From contig NZ_LGUR01000201.1 of the NCBI RefSeq assembly GCF_001270495.1, forward strand, positions 1 to 64,000: 64,000 bases of DNA, read 5' to 3'. The notes under the pieces are model-generated. The model was not told where the DNA came from and ran no database searches. It saw only the letters and a list, made by a program, of their open reading frames with translations. This document shows, one piece after another, positions 9,172-22,520 of this stretch. This stretch comes from Streptomyces viridochromogenes (lineage in GTDB: Bacteria; Actinomycetota; Actinomycetes; Streptomycetales; Streptomycetaceae). The translations under genes were made by a program, and so were the position numbers. How positions within the stretch are numbered: the first letter of the stretch is position 1; the number at the start of each line of letters is the position of its first letter.

Positions 9172-10731
9172 ATGACATTCAGGGTTTCGTGGCGGAGATA
9201 CGGGAGTTGTACGGCGCTGCTCACCACGGCGACCGCCCTGCTGGTGGCGCTTCTGACCGGGTTGGGCGCCGCTGGTACGGCGCAGGCGGCCACCGTGGAT
9301 ACGAACGCGTCGTATGTGCTGGTCAACCGGGGCAGCGGCAAGGCGCTCGACGTGTCCGGTGCGAGCACCGCCGACGGGGTGGCCGTCCATCAGTGGGCCC
9401 GCCACGACGGGGCCAACCAGCGGTTCCAGTTCGTGGACTCGGGCGGCGGCTACTACCGGCTGAAGGCGCAGCACTCGGGCAAGGTGCTGGACGTCTCGAA
9501 CTACTCCATGTCCGACCACGCGGACGTCGTGCAGTGGAGCGACGCCAACAGCGTCAACCAGCAGTTCCGGCTGGCCGATTCGTCGGACGGTTACGTCCGT
9601 CTGATCAACCGCAACAGCGGCAAGGCGGTGGAGGTGCAGAACGCCTCCACCGCGGACGGCGCCAAGGTCGTGCAGTACAGCGACGGGGACGGGGCCAACC
9701 AGCGGTGGCAACTGGTCCGGGTCGGCTCGACGGGAGTGCCGGCGCAGGTGCACACCGCGGGACGGGTCAAGGACTCCGGGAACACGGTGCAGTACAGCTG
9801 GCCAGGCGTGTACTTCGAGGGCCGCGTCAGCGGCACCGGCGTGGGCATCGTGCTCAACGACCCGGCTGCCGACTACGACGTCCAGATCGATGGATCCACC
9901 GTTGCCACGCTCGTCACGCCCGGCGGCACCACGCATTGGATCAACGGCCTGTCCAACAGCACGCACACCGTCCGGCTCGTCAAGCGCAACGACACCCCGT
10001 GGGACACCAGCACGTTCGGAGGCTTCGTCGCCGCGCCCGGTGGTGCCGTACTGAGCAAACCGGCCGCCCGCAGCCGTCAGATCGAGTTCATCGGGGACTC
10101 CCTCACGGTGGGCTACGGCAACCTCTCGACCTCCCGCACCTGCCCCGGGGACCAGGTCAAGCGGACCACCAACACCGACGTGAGCTACGGCGCCCTCACC
10201 GCCCGGCGACTGAACGCCGACTACCAGATCAACGGCTACTCGGGCCTCGGCATGGTGCGCAACTACAACGGAGGCTCGCCGGACGTCACGTACCGGACCT
10301 TCTACGACCGTGCCCTGCTGAACGTGTCCGGCGACGTCTGGCAGAACCCGGGCACCTGGCGTCCCCAGGTCGTCGTGGTCAACCTCGGCACCAACGACTT
10401 CTCGACCGCCATCAACCCCGGTGAGCCGTGGACGTCCGACAGCCTCGCGGCCGGTTACCGCACCGCCTACGGCGACTTCATCCAGAAGCTGCGGACGCGC
10501 TACGGGGCCGACACGACCATCGTGGCGGTGGGCGCCGGCCAGTACGCCGGACATGTCCAGCAGGTGGTGAAGGCGCGCAACGAGGCAGGCGACAACCGGG
10601 TCCGCTACTGGTTCCTCGACGACTCGGGCCTGGACTTCCTCGGCTGCGACTGGCACTACTCGGCCCGCGACGACCGACTCATCGCCGACCGGCTTACCTC
10701 GTTCCTCGACGGTCTGCCGACAGGTTGGTGA
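9172..10731 (+). CDS. Secreted CBM13 plus CE2-like SGNH acetyl esterase
   Basis: Probable hemicellulose deacetylase, 519 residues. Of several in-frame ATGs, 9172 is preferred: GAAGGG sits 8 bases before it, and it opens a Sec signal (MTFRVSWRRYGSCTA..., cleavage near GTAQAA), whereas the ATG at 9145 falls next to the operator. An N-terminal ricin-type domain has three GKxLDVS/EVQ...W...GANQ repeats (about residues 35-175). It is followed by a jelly-roll domain and an SGNH core with GDSLTVGYG (Ser), NLGTNDF and the DWHYSARDD His, the CE2 acetyl-esterase arrangement. The operator suggests co-regulation with GH2 and GH3. Confidence 0.88.
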   Translation: MTFRVSWRRYGSCTALLTTATALLVALLTGLGAAGTAQAATVDTNASYVLVNRGSGKALDVSGASTADGVAVHQWARHDGANQRFQFVDSGGGYYRLKAQHSGKVLDVSNYSMSDHADVVQWSDANSVNQQFRLADSSDGYVRLINRNSGKAVEVQNASTADGAKVVQYSDGDGANQRWQLVRVGSTGVPAQVHTAGRVKDSGNTVQYSWPGVYFEGRVSGTGVGIVLNDPAADYDVQIDGSTVATLVTPGGTTHWINGLSNSTHTVRLVKRNDTPWDTSTFGGFVAAPGGAVLSKPAARSRQIEFIGDSLTVGYGNLSTSRTCPGDQVKRTTNTDVSYGALTARRLNADYQINGYSGLGMVRNYNGGSPDVTYRTFYDRALLNVSGDVWQNPGTWRPQVVVVNLGTNDFSTAINPGEPWTSDSLAAGYRTAYGDFIQKLRTRYGADTTIVAVGAGQYAGHVQQVVKARNEAGDNRVRYWFLDDSGLDFLGCDWHYSARDDRLIADRLTSFLDGLPTGW

Positions 10732-10780
10732 CTGCACCGACCGGCCAGGAGCACCCCACCAGGAGCATCCGACTCGGATC

Positions 10781-13237
10781 TCAGCGCGGCCCAGTCTCAG
10801 GGAGTGTCTGCGCGCACCAGATGGTCTTGCCGTTGGTGGTGTGCCGGGTGCCCCATCCCTGGGTGAGCTGGGCGACGAGCAGCAGGCCCCGGCCGCCCTC
10901 GTCGAAGGCGCGGGCCCGGCGCAGGTGCGGAGCGGTGTTGCTGGCGTCGGAGACCTCGCAGATCAGGGAGGTGTCGCGAATCAGCCGCAGCCTGATCGGC
11001 GGCTCGCCGTATCTGATGGCGTTGGTGACCAGCTCGCTGACGACCAGTTCGGTGACGAACGACGCCTCCTCAAGGCCCCAGGCGCCCACCTGGTCGAGGG
11101 CGAACTTCCTGGCGCGCGGCACCTGCGCGTGGTCGGGCTCGACGTCCCAGTCGGCGACGTGGTGGGGATCCAGCGCGTGCGTGCGGGCGAGCAGCAGGGC
11201 TGCGTCGTCGGTGCGGCGATCGGGGAGCATGGCGTCGATCACCGTGTCGCACAGGGCCTCCAGCGAGGGGGCTGTGTGGTTCAGGACCCGCTGCAGTTCG
11301 GCGATCCCTTCATCGACGTCGCGCTCGCGGCTTTCCAGCAGTCCGTCGGTGTAGAGGGCGAGCAGGCTGCCCTCGGGCAGCTCGAGCTCGGTGGCCTCGA
11401 ACGGCAGCCCACCGATGCCGAGCGGCGGTCCCGGGTGGGCGGGTACCGGGGTCCTGGTGCCGTCCGGGGAGATGATCAGCGGCAGGGGATGGCCGGCGCT
11501 CGCCAGCGTGAAGCGGCGGGAGACAGGGTCGTAGACGGTGTACAGGCAGGTGGCCCCGGACTCGCCGGTCTGCTGGAAGTCGCCGGCGGGCTGGAGGTCG
11601 CCGGCGAGATGGAGGACCAGGTCGTCCAGGTGGGTCAGCAGCTCGTCCGGCGGAAGGTCGACGTCGGCGAGGGTGCGGACCGCCGTACGCAGCCGGCCCA
11701 TGCTGGCCGAGGCGTGCAGGCCGTGGCCGACGACATCGCCGACGACCAGGGCGACCCGGGCGCCGGACAGCGGAATGACGTCGAACCAGTCACCACCCAC
11801 TTCGGCGCCGGTCCCGCCGGGCAGGTAGCGGGATGCCACCTCGACCGCGTCCTGGTTCGGCAGTCCCTGCGGTAGCAGGCTGCGTTGCAGGGTCAGCGCG
11901 GTCGAGCGCTCGCGCGAGTACCGGCGGGCGTTGTCGATGGCGACGGCTGCCTTGGCGGTGAGCTCTTCGGCGAGGATCAGGTCGTCGGCGGTGAAGGCCT
12001 CGGGCCGGTCGAGGCGGGAGAAGGTGACGACCCCGAGCAGCGCGCCGCGCGCCCGGAGCGGCACGGTGATCCGGCCGGTCAGCCCGTCCGCGGCAAGGGA
12101 CTCGTCGATCACCGGGTTGCCCGGCGGCCAGTGGGCCGGGTCGGCGGCGAGCCCGGGTCCGAAGGCCCACTCGCCGCCCTGGCCGGGCTCAGCGGCGAGC
12201 TCGACCGTGGACCTGCCGGTGACCATGCAGCGGGCGGCGACGGAACCGGGAGCGTGACTGACCGGTGTCGTGGGCCCGGGAGCCGGGTCGGTGCCCTCCT
12301 TCGCGCTGTGCCGGGCGGCACGGCTGAGCGCGATGGTCTCGCCGGGGGCGAGCGCGGACACGGAGGGCGGCTCCTCTCCGCGCAGCACCTCGTCGAAGAG
12401 ATCCACGGTGACGAGGTCGGTGAATCCCGGCACCGGGGTGCCGGCCAGTTCCTGGGCGGTGCCGATCACGTCGAGGGCGCGGCCGATGCCGCCGCTGGCC
12501 CTGTTGAGGATGAGCAGGCGTTGCCGAGCCCAGTACTCGGCGCTCATGTCGAATCCCCAGTTGGCGATCGCGCGGACCCTGCCCTCGGCATCCCGGACGG
12601 GCCAGATGCTGGTGGCCCAGGCGTTGGCGTAATCGCTGCCGCGCGGGCGGAAGACGGTGATCAGACGCGTGGGCTCGCCCGTCCTCGCCACTTGGGCGAG
12701 CGCGTCGGTGTAGGGCTTGTCGTCCCTTTCGGGAAACAGTGTGCGGTCGAATTCGGGAAGCACCTCGCGGTACTTCTTGCCGAGCACTTGCTTCTCGGAG
12801 TGCGCGATCACCCGGGCCGAGGAGGCGTTGATCCACAGGAACCGCAGCTCAGGGTCGTAGACGCCCAGAGCGAAGGGGCTCTGCTCGAAGGCCCGGTCGG
12901 CGATCACCGGGCGGCGTCCCCAGCGCTGGACGGTCACCACATGGCCCAGCGCCCGCCCATCGGGGCCGGACAGCGGGTGAGCCGTCACCATGGCCTCCAC
13001 CGTGGAACCGTCCCGGTGGCGCAGGAGGATGAAGCCCGTGGGATCGGGGCCGGCGCCGTAGCCCTCGGGGAAGCCGGGTGGCGGGGGATCGACCAGCAGG
13101 TCGGTCACGGGGCGGCCGACAATGTCCTTCGCCGTCCAACCCAGCAGCAGGCCCCCCTCGCTCCAGCCGCTCATCATGCCGTCCGGGTCCACCACGGCCA
13201 CGGCAGTGGGGGCATCCTGCTTGCCGGCCATCTCCAC
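10781..13237 (-). CDS. PAS-PAS-GAF-SpoIIE phosphatase with C-terminal anti-sigma-type ATPase domain
   Basis: Signalling protein of 818 residues. Two PAS domains (about 10-115 and 118-240; the second starts FEQSPFALGVYDPELRFLW), a GAF-like domain (about 250-440), a PP2C/SpoIIE serine phosphatase with the metal motif GGDWFDVIPLSG and VGDVVGHGLHA, and an RsbW-like HATPase with NAIRYGEPP near the end. Such proteins act on anti-anti-sigma factors in sigma-factor partner switching in Streptomyces. An alternative ATG lies at 13231. It converges with the esterase gene (49-base gap) and is not obviously linked to sugar metabolism; it may be resident chromosome sequence into which the island was assembled, or a local stress input. 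Confidence 0.9.
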   Translation of the reverse strand: MEMAGKQDAPTAVAVVDPDGMMSGWSEGGLLLGWTAKDIVGRPVTDLLVDPPPPGFPEGYGAGPDPTGFILLRHRDGSTVEAMVTAHPLSGPDGRALGHVVTVQRWGRRPVIADRAFEQSPFALGVYDPELRFLWINASSARVIAHSEKQVLGKKYREVLPEFDRTLFPERDDKPYTDALAQVARTGEPTRLITVFRPRGSDYANAWATSIWPVRDAEGRVRAIANWGFDMSAEYWARQRLLILNRASGGIGRALDVIGTAQELAGTPVPGFTDLVTVDLFDEVLRGEEPPSVSALAPGETIALSRAARHSAKEGTDPAPGPTTPVSHAPGSVAARCMVTGRSTVELAAEPGQGGEWAFGPGLAADPAHWPPGNPVIDESLAADGLTGRITVPLRARGALLGVVTFSRLDRPEAFTADDLILAEELTAKAAVAIDNARRYSRERSTALTLQRSLLPQGLPNQDAVEVASRYLPGGTGAEVGGDWFDVIPLSGARVALVVGDVVGHGLHASASMGRLRTAVRTLADVDLPPDELLTHLDDLVLHLAGDLQPAGDFQQTGESGATCLYTVYDPVSRRFTLASAGHPLPLIISPDGTRTPVPAHPGPPLGIGGLPFEATELELPEGSLLALYTDGLLESRERDVDEGIAELQRVLNHTAPSLEALCDTVIDAMLPDRRTDDAALLLARTHALDPHHVADWDVEPDHAQVPRARKFALDQVGAWGLEEASFVTELVVSELVTNAIRYGEPPIRLRLIRDTSLICEVSDASNTAPHLRRARAFDEGGRGLLLVAQLTQGWGTRHTTNGKTIWCAQTLPETGPR

Positions 13238-13629
13238 GCGCCATGCCTCCGTCCGGACAGCGGTGACCGTCAGGGCTGGTTTCCAGCGGCTGTTTCCAGC
13301 CTAGATCGGCCCCTGCTCCACGGCGCTCCGACGGGTGCGTTCGGGGGTGCCCCAGCGACGGGGACTGGATGGCCGAGGCGAGCTTCGGGCCCTCGGCATC
13401 GCGCCGGGTCTCCGGGGAGACGGCCTCGCCGACCCGTCGTACGAGATCGGCGTTCCAGTGGTGTGGGCGGCTTGCGTACTCCCAGGCCCCGACGCCTCCA
13501 TGCTCGCAGGATCGCCCAGGCCGGCGCGGTTCTCGTCGCTCAGGGGCGGGTTCCTGGCCTGGGGGTTTACGGGGAGCGGCGGCTCTTCCGAGCCTGCGGA
13601 TGTGTCACCGCCAGGTCCCTCAGCCTTGG
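13238..13629. other. Gene-free stretch upstream of the SpoIIE-type gene
   Basis: About 390 bases without a supported gene; presumably holds the SpoIIE-gene promoter, but no confident -10/-35 pair or repeat was seen. Confidence 0.45.
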
Positions 13630-13661
13630 CGGGGCCGCGGGCCGTTGTGGCTGCGGCCCCG
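13630..13661 (-). terminator. Hairpin downstream of the CBM13-GH74 gene
   Basis: CGGGGCCGC (13630-13638) pairs with GCGGCCCCG (13653-13661), 14 bases after the stop codon at 13676. Confidence 0.6.
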
Positions 13662-13675
13662 TTCGGGTGTGTGGG

Positions 13676-16327
13676 TCAGGACGGGTCGCCGTACTGGAGG
13701 CCGCGTCCGTTGGTGCCGACGTAGACGCGGCCGTAGGTGTCGGGGTCGCCGGTGATGACGCCGGTGCCGCCGATGGCGCCCCACTGGTGGGCCTTGTCGT
13801 TGACGCGGAGCCAGGTGGCGCCCTTGTCGGTGGAGCGGAAGACTCCGGTGACGTTCTTGACGGTGCCGATCAGGTACAGGGCCTGGTAGCCGGTGCCCGG
13901 CTTGGCCTTGCCGAAGCCGAGGGCGGAGGCGGACTTCACCGTGCTGAGCGTGGTGAAGGTGCGGCCGCCGTCGGTGGAGTGCAGCAGCCCCTTGCCGCCG
14001 CCGGCGATCCACAGGTCTCCGGCGATGCTGGGGACGGCGGTGAGCTGGCCGGAGGGCAGGTTGCCGGCGCGGGCGGTGAAGGTCGCGCCGCCGTCGGTGC
14101 TGGCGTAGAGGGTGCCGCCGGACAGGGAGTAGAAGGTGCCGGCCGAGGAGCGGTCGGCGACGACCACGGCGTCGGCGCCCAGGCCGCCGACCCTCGACCA
14201 GCTCGCCCCGTTGTCGGTCGAGCGGTACGGGGTCTGACCGGCCTGGGTCCAGACGATGGTGGAGCCGTCCGCCGCGAGCGCGATGTGACCGTCCTGGGCA
14301 GCGGCCACCGGCTCTGCCTTGAAGCCGTTCCAGCTGCGGCCGCCGTCGGTGGAGTAGGCGCCGTCCTGCGCGCCGCCCCGGCCGACGCGGACCATCAGTG
14401 GGGGCTTGGACTGGGCGAAGTCGATGTCGGTGCTGTTGGTCATCATCGGGTTCTTCAGCCGCCCGGAGGGCACCTTGGTCAGGTTGTCGTGCCGGAAGCC
14501 GCCCTGGTCGCCCATGGCGGTGATGACGGTGGCGCCGCCGGGCGGGGCAATCGCGTCGATCAGCGCGGTCTCTTCCAGCCCTCGGGCGCCCATGGTCCAG
14601 TGGCTGGTGCCGCCGCTGTCCGAGGCGCCCGCGTCCTTGCTGCGCAGGATGCCGTTGCCGGTGCCGTACAGCACGTGATCGGAGTTGAAGGGATCGATGG
14701 CCAGGGCGGTCATCCAGTGCCCGGTGTGGGTGCCGACGTAAGGGGCGGCGGAGGCGCTGCGCACCGACTTGTCGGCCAGTGCCTTCCAGGTGGTGCCGCC
14801 GTCGGTGGTCCGGTAGATCTCGTCCTCGGGCCACCAGCGGCCGAGGGTGGTGACCATCACCGTGGAGGGCTTGCGCGGGTCGACGGCCAGACCGGAGAAC
14901 CCGTAGGAACCCTGGGACGGGGAGACGTTCTTCCAGGCCCCGCCGGCCGGCGTGTACTTCCACACCGAACCGGCCGTCACTCCGTTGGGTCCGAGGTTGT
15001 TGGTGTATGTCAGGTACAGCGATCCGTCACCGGAGAGCACGCCGTGCTGCGGCAGCTGGCCGGTGGGCTGCCCGGAGACGGCCTGCCAGGTACTGCCGCC
15101 GTCGGTGGAGCGGTACAGGGAGGTGGACCTGTCGGCGACGCCGACGTAGATCGTCTTGCTGCCGGCCGGGCCGTACGTCACGAAGGAGATGCCCGCGCCG
15201 CTGCTCGCCCCGTCCTTGACGGGGAACGAGGAGACCTGACGCCATGTCACGCCGTGGTCGGTGCTGCGCCACAGGCCGTTCTTGCGGGTGCCCAGCAGCA
15301 GAGTGCCGCTGTCGGCCGGGTTGATCGCGAGCCGTTCGCCCGCCCCGCGGCCGTCCTCGTTGCCGCCCACCTTGAACGGCAGATCGGTGCGCTGGAAGGT
15401 GCGGCCCCGGTCGGTGGAGCGCAGGATCGCGCCGTTGCCCGCCCAGTCGTTGGTGTAGGTGCCCGCCGAGAGGTAGAGCCGCTTGGGGTCGACGGGGTCG
15501 GTGGCCACCGCATCGATGCCCAGCAGGTTCCAGTCCTTCTCGCCGATCCAGTCGGTCAGCGGGATCCACTGCTCGGCCGCGGTGTCCCAGCGGTAGGCGC
15601 CGCCCATGTCGGTACGCGCATACAGCAGACCCTTCTCCCGCGGGTTGAACACCAGCCCGGTGACATAACCGCCGCCCACCACCTGGGCGTTCTTCCACCT
15701 GTACGGTCCGGACGCGGCCGCGGTCTGCGCCCCGCCGGTCCCGGCCGCCGGGGTCTGGGCCATCTTCACCAGCTTCCACTGCTGGTTGGTGCTGCCCCGG
15801 CTCGGATACTGGATGAGCGCCGCACCCTGGGCCGTGGAGCCTCCGGAGACATCCAGGACCTGGCCGCTCCTGCGGGAGGTGAAGGTGACGGCGTCGGAAC
15901 CGCTCACCTCGCTGATCTTCCACTCCTGGGAGGTGGAGGAGGTGTCGGTCTGCTGCTCTGCGGCGGCCCCCTGGGCAGTCGAACTGCCCGCTATGCCCAG
16001 CACTTTGCCGCTGTTGCGGTTCACCAGCTCGTAGTAGCCGTCCCCGGCGGGCTTCAGCCTCCACTGCTGGTTGGCGGTGTGCTGGTCGGTCCACTGCTGG
16101 ATACGGGTGCCGTCGGCGGTGGAGAAGCCGTTGACGTCCAACACCTTGCCACTGCGCACGGAAACCAGCCGGTAGTAGGCAGTGCCGTCGACCGTCGCGG
16201 CCTGCGAGTCCTCCTGCGCGTACAGGAGATACGGCACGAGGACGGCGGGCACGCCGAGCAGCAGACCGGTGGCAGTCCAGCGACGGCGATGACGCCCGCG
16301 GCGCCGGTCGTGCGTGGGGTTGTTCAT
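13676..16327 (-). CDS. Secreted CBM13-GH74 xyloglucanase (second of three)
   Basis: Xyloglucan endo/oligo-hydrolase of 883 residues. The start at 16327 is chosen because AAGGAGAACG precedes it and it opens a positively charged, hydrophobic N-terminus (RRRWTATGLLLGVPAVLV) that acts as a signal peptide or anchor. A ricin-type CBM13 with three repeats (SGKVLDVNG, SGKVLGIAG, SGQVLDVSG; about residues 45-175) precedes a GH74 twin propeller. The N-terminal catalytic Asp lies in YARTDMGGAYRW and the second in AMGDQGGFRHDN. This is the only one of the three GH74 proteins here with a binding module. It lies upstream of SpoIIE in the same direction; no conserved operator is visible in the 290 bases before it. 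Confidence 0.92.
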   Translation of the reverse strand: MNNPTHDRRRGRHRRRWTATGLLLGVPAVLVPYLLYAQEDSQAATVDGTAYYRLVSVRSGKVLDVNGFSTADGTRIQQWTDQHTANQQWRLKPAGDGYYELVNRNSGKVLGIAGSSTAQGAAAEQQTDTSSTSQEWKISEVSGSDAVTFTSRRSGQVLDVSGGSTAQGAALIQYPSRGSTNQQWKLVKMAQTPAAGTGGAQTAAASGPYRWKNAQVVGGGYVTGLVFNPREKGLLYARTDMGGAYRWDTAAEQWIPLTDWIGEKDWNLLGIDAVATDPVDPKRLYLSAGTYTNDWAGNGAILRSTDRGRTFQRTDLPFKVGGNEDGRGAGERLAINPADSGTLLLGTRKNGLWRSTDHGVTWRQVSSFPVKDGASSGAGISFVTYGPAGSKTIYVGVADRSTSLYRSTDGGSTWQAVSGQPTGQLPQHGVLSGDGSLYLTYTNNLGPNGVTAGSVWKYTPAGGAWKNVSPSQGSYGFSGLAVDPRKPSTVMVTTLGRWWPEDEIYRTTDGGTTWKALADKSVRSASAAPYVGTHTGHWMTALAIDPFNSDHVLYGTGNGILRSKDAGASDSGGTSHWTMGARGLEETALIDAIAPPGGATVITAMGDQGGFRHDNLTKVPSGRLKNPMMTNSTDIDFAQSKPPLMVRVGRGGAQDGAYSTDGGRSWNGFKAEPVAAAQDGHIALAADGSTIVWTQAGQTPYRSTDNGASWSRVGGLGADAVVVADRSSAGTFYSLSGGTLYASTDGGATFTARAGNLPSGQLTAVPSIAGDLWIAGGGKGLLHSTDGGRTFTTLSTVKSASALGFGKAKPGTGYQALYLIGTVKNVTGVFRSTDKGATWLRVNDKAHQWGAIGGTGVITGDPDTYGRVYVGTNGRGLQYGDPS

Positions 16328-16579
16328 GGGGAGGCGTTCTCCTTGCATACTGTTCAACAGTGGAAAGCAGGATCCCGGCCCCGGAACTGGCCGGATCCGC
16401 TTCCTTGTCGTCACAGGTTCCGCACAGGTTGCCGCGAGCCGGGAACTTTTTCAGATCACCTCGTGGCGCGGTAGGCGCTGATCGGCGTCTGGGTGACGCT
16501 GTTCCGGGAGTTGGCGGTGTGCTCCTCTTGGCCCACGCCGCCTCCTTCTGATCAGCCGGCTGGAGGAAGGCTCTCGCCC

Positions 16580-16621
16580 CTGATCCGGTGCCGGAACCGC
16601 ACCCGAGCGGCCCCGGATCAG
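16580..16621 (-). terminator. Hairpin spanning the GH6 stop codon
   Basis: CTGATCCGG (16580-16588) pairs with CCGGATCAG (16613-16621); the right arm contains the TGA stop of the GH6 gene. Stem 9 bp with a long loop. Confidence 0.4.
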
Positions 16622-17583
16622 TAGCCGTAGATCATCTTGTAGGCGACCTCCGGGAGGAACTGGCCGGCCGAGGAGCCGGCTCCCGCGCCGCAGTTGCCGT
16701 CGGACTCGCCCGGAACCTTGATCCACAGGAGCATCTCGGCGCCTCCGCCCAGCTGGCTGGGGGTGCCGATACGGCGGCCTGAAGGGTTGCACCACTGGCC
16801 GTTGGAGCCGTTGCCGTTGCGGCTGGTGTCCACGACGAACGGCTTGATGTAGCCGTACCGGGCGCCGAGTTCCCTGTTGACGGCGTTGCCGTACGCGGTG
16901 TTCTCGGCCGTGGTCAGGTAGTTGGAGACGTTGAGCGAGAAACCGTGGGCCTGCCGGAGGCCGGCTTCGTGAAGGCGCTGGGCCATAACCGCCGCGCTCG
17001 CCCAGGCCGGGTTGCCTGCGTCGAGGTAGACCCAGGTGTTGGGAGCCTGACGGTTGAACTCGGCGAGCGCTCCGGTCAGCATGCTCTCGCGTTCGTCGAT
17101 CTGCGCCTGGGTCATGCAGCCGTAGTCTCCGAGGGAGTCCGGTTCGAGGACGACGACGGCCGGGCGGCCTGCGATCCCGCCCGCGAACTGGGCGATCCAG
17201 TTCGCGTAGGCGGACGGCGAGGAGGCTCCTCCCGCGGAGTGCCCGCCGCAGTAGTCGCGGTTGTAGATGTTGTAGGCGACGAGGACGGGCAGCTTGTCCC
17301 GGGCGTCCGCGGCGCCCACGTACGCGCCGGTGGCGGTGCCGATGGTGCCGCTCCAGGAGCCGAACCAGCGGGCCGTCGGTGTGTTGGCGATGGAGGCGTT
17401 GATCGCTTGTGCCCGGCCGTCACCAGGGTTGGCGGCGACCCATCGCTTCGCGCTGGAGTCGGGGTCCACGTAGAACCCGTTGGTCATGGTCGTCGGGTCG
17501 GCCGCGTGGGCGGACGGCGCGGCGGCGAGCGTCAGCGGCAGCGAGGAGAGCGCTGCCACCAGGGCGAGGAGTTTGCGGCGCAT
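16618..17583 (-). CDS. Secreted GH6 cellulase (endoglucanase-like)
   Basis: Inverting beta-1,4-glucanase, 321 residues, catalytic domain only. The ATG at 17583 follows a GAGG site and starts a Sec signal (RRKLLALVAALSSLPLTL, cleavage near AHAAD). GH6 hallmarks are present: PVLVAYNIYNRDYCGG (Asp that tunes the acid), VVLEPDSLG (catalytic acid Asp) and the C-terminal LLWIKVPGESDG segment, with NxxCxP cysteines. The short length and lack of extended tunnel loops fit an endoglucanase rather than a cellobiohydrolase. A CebR-like double box lies 55-85 bases upstream, so induction by cello-oligosaccharides is likely. Confidence 0.93.
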   Translation of the reverse strand: MRRKLLALVAALSSLPLTLAAAPSAHAADPTTMTNGFYVDPDSSAKRWVAANPGDGRAQAINASIANTPTARWFGSWSGTIGTATGAYVGAADARDKLPVLVAYNIYNRDYCGGHSAGGASSPSAYANWIAQFAGGIAGRPAVVVLEPDSLGDYGCMTQAQIDERESMLTGALAEFNRQAPNTWVYLDAGNPAWASAAVMAQRLHEAGLRQAHGFSLNVSNYLTTAENTAYGNAVNRELGARYGYIKPFVVDTSRNGNGSNGQWCNPSGRRIGTPSQLGGGAEMLLWIKVPGESDGNCGAGAGSSAGQFLPEVAYKMIYGY

Positions 17584-17634
17584 GACGGGTACCTCGGCTT
17601 TCCGGCAGGGGTGCGTCCGAAGGTTGGCGGTGAG

Positions 17635-17669
17635 GATGGGGAGCGCTCCCACCGGAAGCGCTCCCCATC
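17635..17669 (-). promoter_or_regulatory. Two CebR-like boxes folded into one hairpin (operator and terminator)
   Basis: GGGGAGCGCTCCCA (17638-17651) matches the Streptomyces CebR consensus TGGGAGCGCTCCCA at 13 of 14 positions; a second, weaker box (CGGAAGCGCTCCCC) is centred 15 bases on. Together GATGGGGAGCGCT (17635-17647) and AGCGCTCCCCATC (17657-17669) make a perfect 13-bp stem with a 9-base loop. It lies 11 bases after the GH10-GH62 stop and 52 bases before the GH6 start, so it may act both as terminator and as operator. Confidence 0.7.
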
Positions 17670-17679
17670 GCACAGTCGG

Positions 17680-21439
<3,760 letters not shown>

Positions 21440-21527
21440 GGTGGCGTTCTCCCTGTGTGGCTCGGCCGTTGCGTGGTGGCGCTACCTGGAAGTGCCTTGC
21501 TTCGCCCGCGTGGAGCGACTGCTCCTG

Positions 21528-21543
21528 GTTCGGTATTTCGAAC
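21528..21543 (-). promoter_or_regulatory. Arabinose-type operator (site A) before GH43/GH10-GH62
   Basis: On the minus strand GTTCGAAATACCGAAC, nearly palindromic. It is one of seven related 16-mers in this window (also near 43575, 43764, 46496, 50337, 55052 and 55251), all upstream of genes that release arabinose. Confidence 0.65.
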
Positions 21544-21759
21544 GCAGATCGATTCTCCGGGCATCCAGGATGATAGGGAGCCCTTGAGCGCCGTCAATAC
21601 CTCTCGCATTATTCGGTTGAAGCGTCGAAACATTCGGTGCCCGGCAGAAGGGGTCGCTGCAGGTCAATGGCACATACGAGAGGAATGCGCGTGGTGTTGA
21701 CATGTTCTGAAGCACCTCTACCATCCCTGGCACTGGAAGTTTCCGAATGACATGCGAAA

Positions 21760-22520
21760 TTTCGGACCCGATTTCGTACGCGCTCGCGTGTTCCCGGGCG
21801 ACGGTCTTCCGCGCGGTCGCGGTCCTGGGCGGCGGGCAGCTCAGCGGATGCGGCGGCGGCACCCAGCCGATCGCCTACCTCGGAGTGCACGGCCTCAGGA
21901 CAGCGTCCTCGGTATCTCCGGCGGACGGGCGATGCGGGACAGGTTCGTCAGGACCAACGGCTGCACCCCTCAGAACCCGCCGGAGCCGGCGCAGGGCAGC
22001 CTGACGCACCGGGTCACCACCTACTCGGGGTGCTCGGCCGGATATCCGGTCGCCTGGGCCGCGTTCGACGAAGGACACATCGCCGCTCCGCAGGACGGGG
22101 CCCCCGGGTGACAGCGGTTCCCGGACCTGGGTGCCGCAAGAGGTCTGGAAGTTCTTCACGCAGTTCCAGACCTCCAACCCACCGCCGGAGACGGCGACCT
22201 GTCGGGTCACCAGCGCCGTCAGTGCCTGGAACACGGGCCTGACGTCGACCATCGCCAACACCGGCACCACCGCGATCGACGGCTGGTCCCTTGTCTTCAC
22301 CCTGCCCGACGGTCAGACCGTCACCTCCGGCTGGAACGCGGACTATTCTCCCGCCTCCGGCCGGGTGACGGCCAGGAACGCTTCACACAACGCCACCATC
22401 GCTCCCGGCGCTTCGGTCGACATCGGATTCCAGGCAGCCCACAACGGCAATTTGGCGCCCCCGAGCTCCTACACCCTCAACGGCACTGCCTGCACCGCCA
22501 CGGGAAGCGCACCCAAGTGA
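21760..22520 (+). pseudogene. Decayed CE1 feruloyl/acetylxylan esterase with CBM2
   Basis: Three frames together read the C-terminal part of a PHB-depolymerase-like CE1 esterase: [20 protein letters not shown] and [10 protein letters not shown] in one frame; [17 protein letters not shown] and WAAFDEGHIAAPQDG (His region) in a second; RTWVPQEVWKFFTQFQTSN and a complete CBM2 (CRVTSAVSAWNTG...WSLVFTLPDGQ...GWNADY) in the third. The N-terminal half with the nucleophile Ser is gone, and frameshifts lie near 21890 and 22110. The frame from 22131 is open to the stop at 22520 but has no signal peptide. It once removed feruloyl or acetyl groups from xylan. Confidence 0.75.

Noticed and set aside
11885..16474. 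1529-residue plus-strand open frame
   Set aside because: It is antisense to the SpoIIE-type and CBM13-GH74 genes; low-complexity Gly/Val/Arg/Ala composition, no start signal or domain: a GC-rich shadow.
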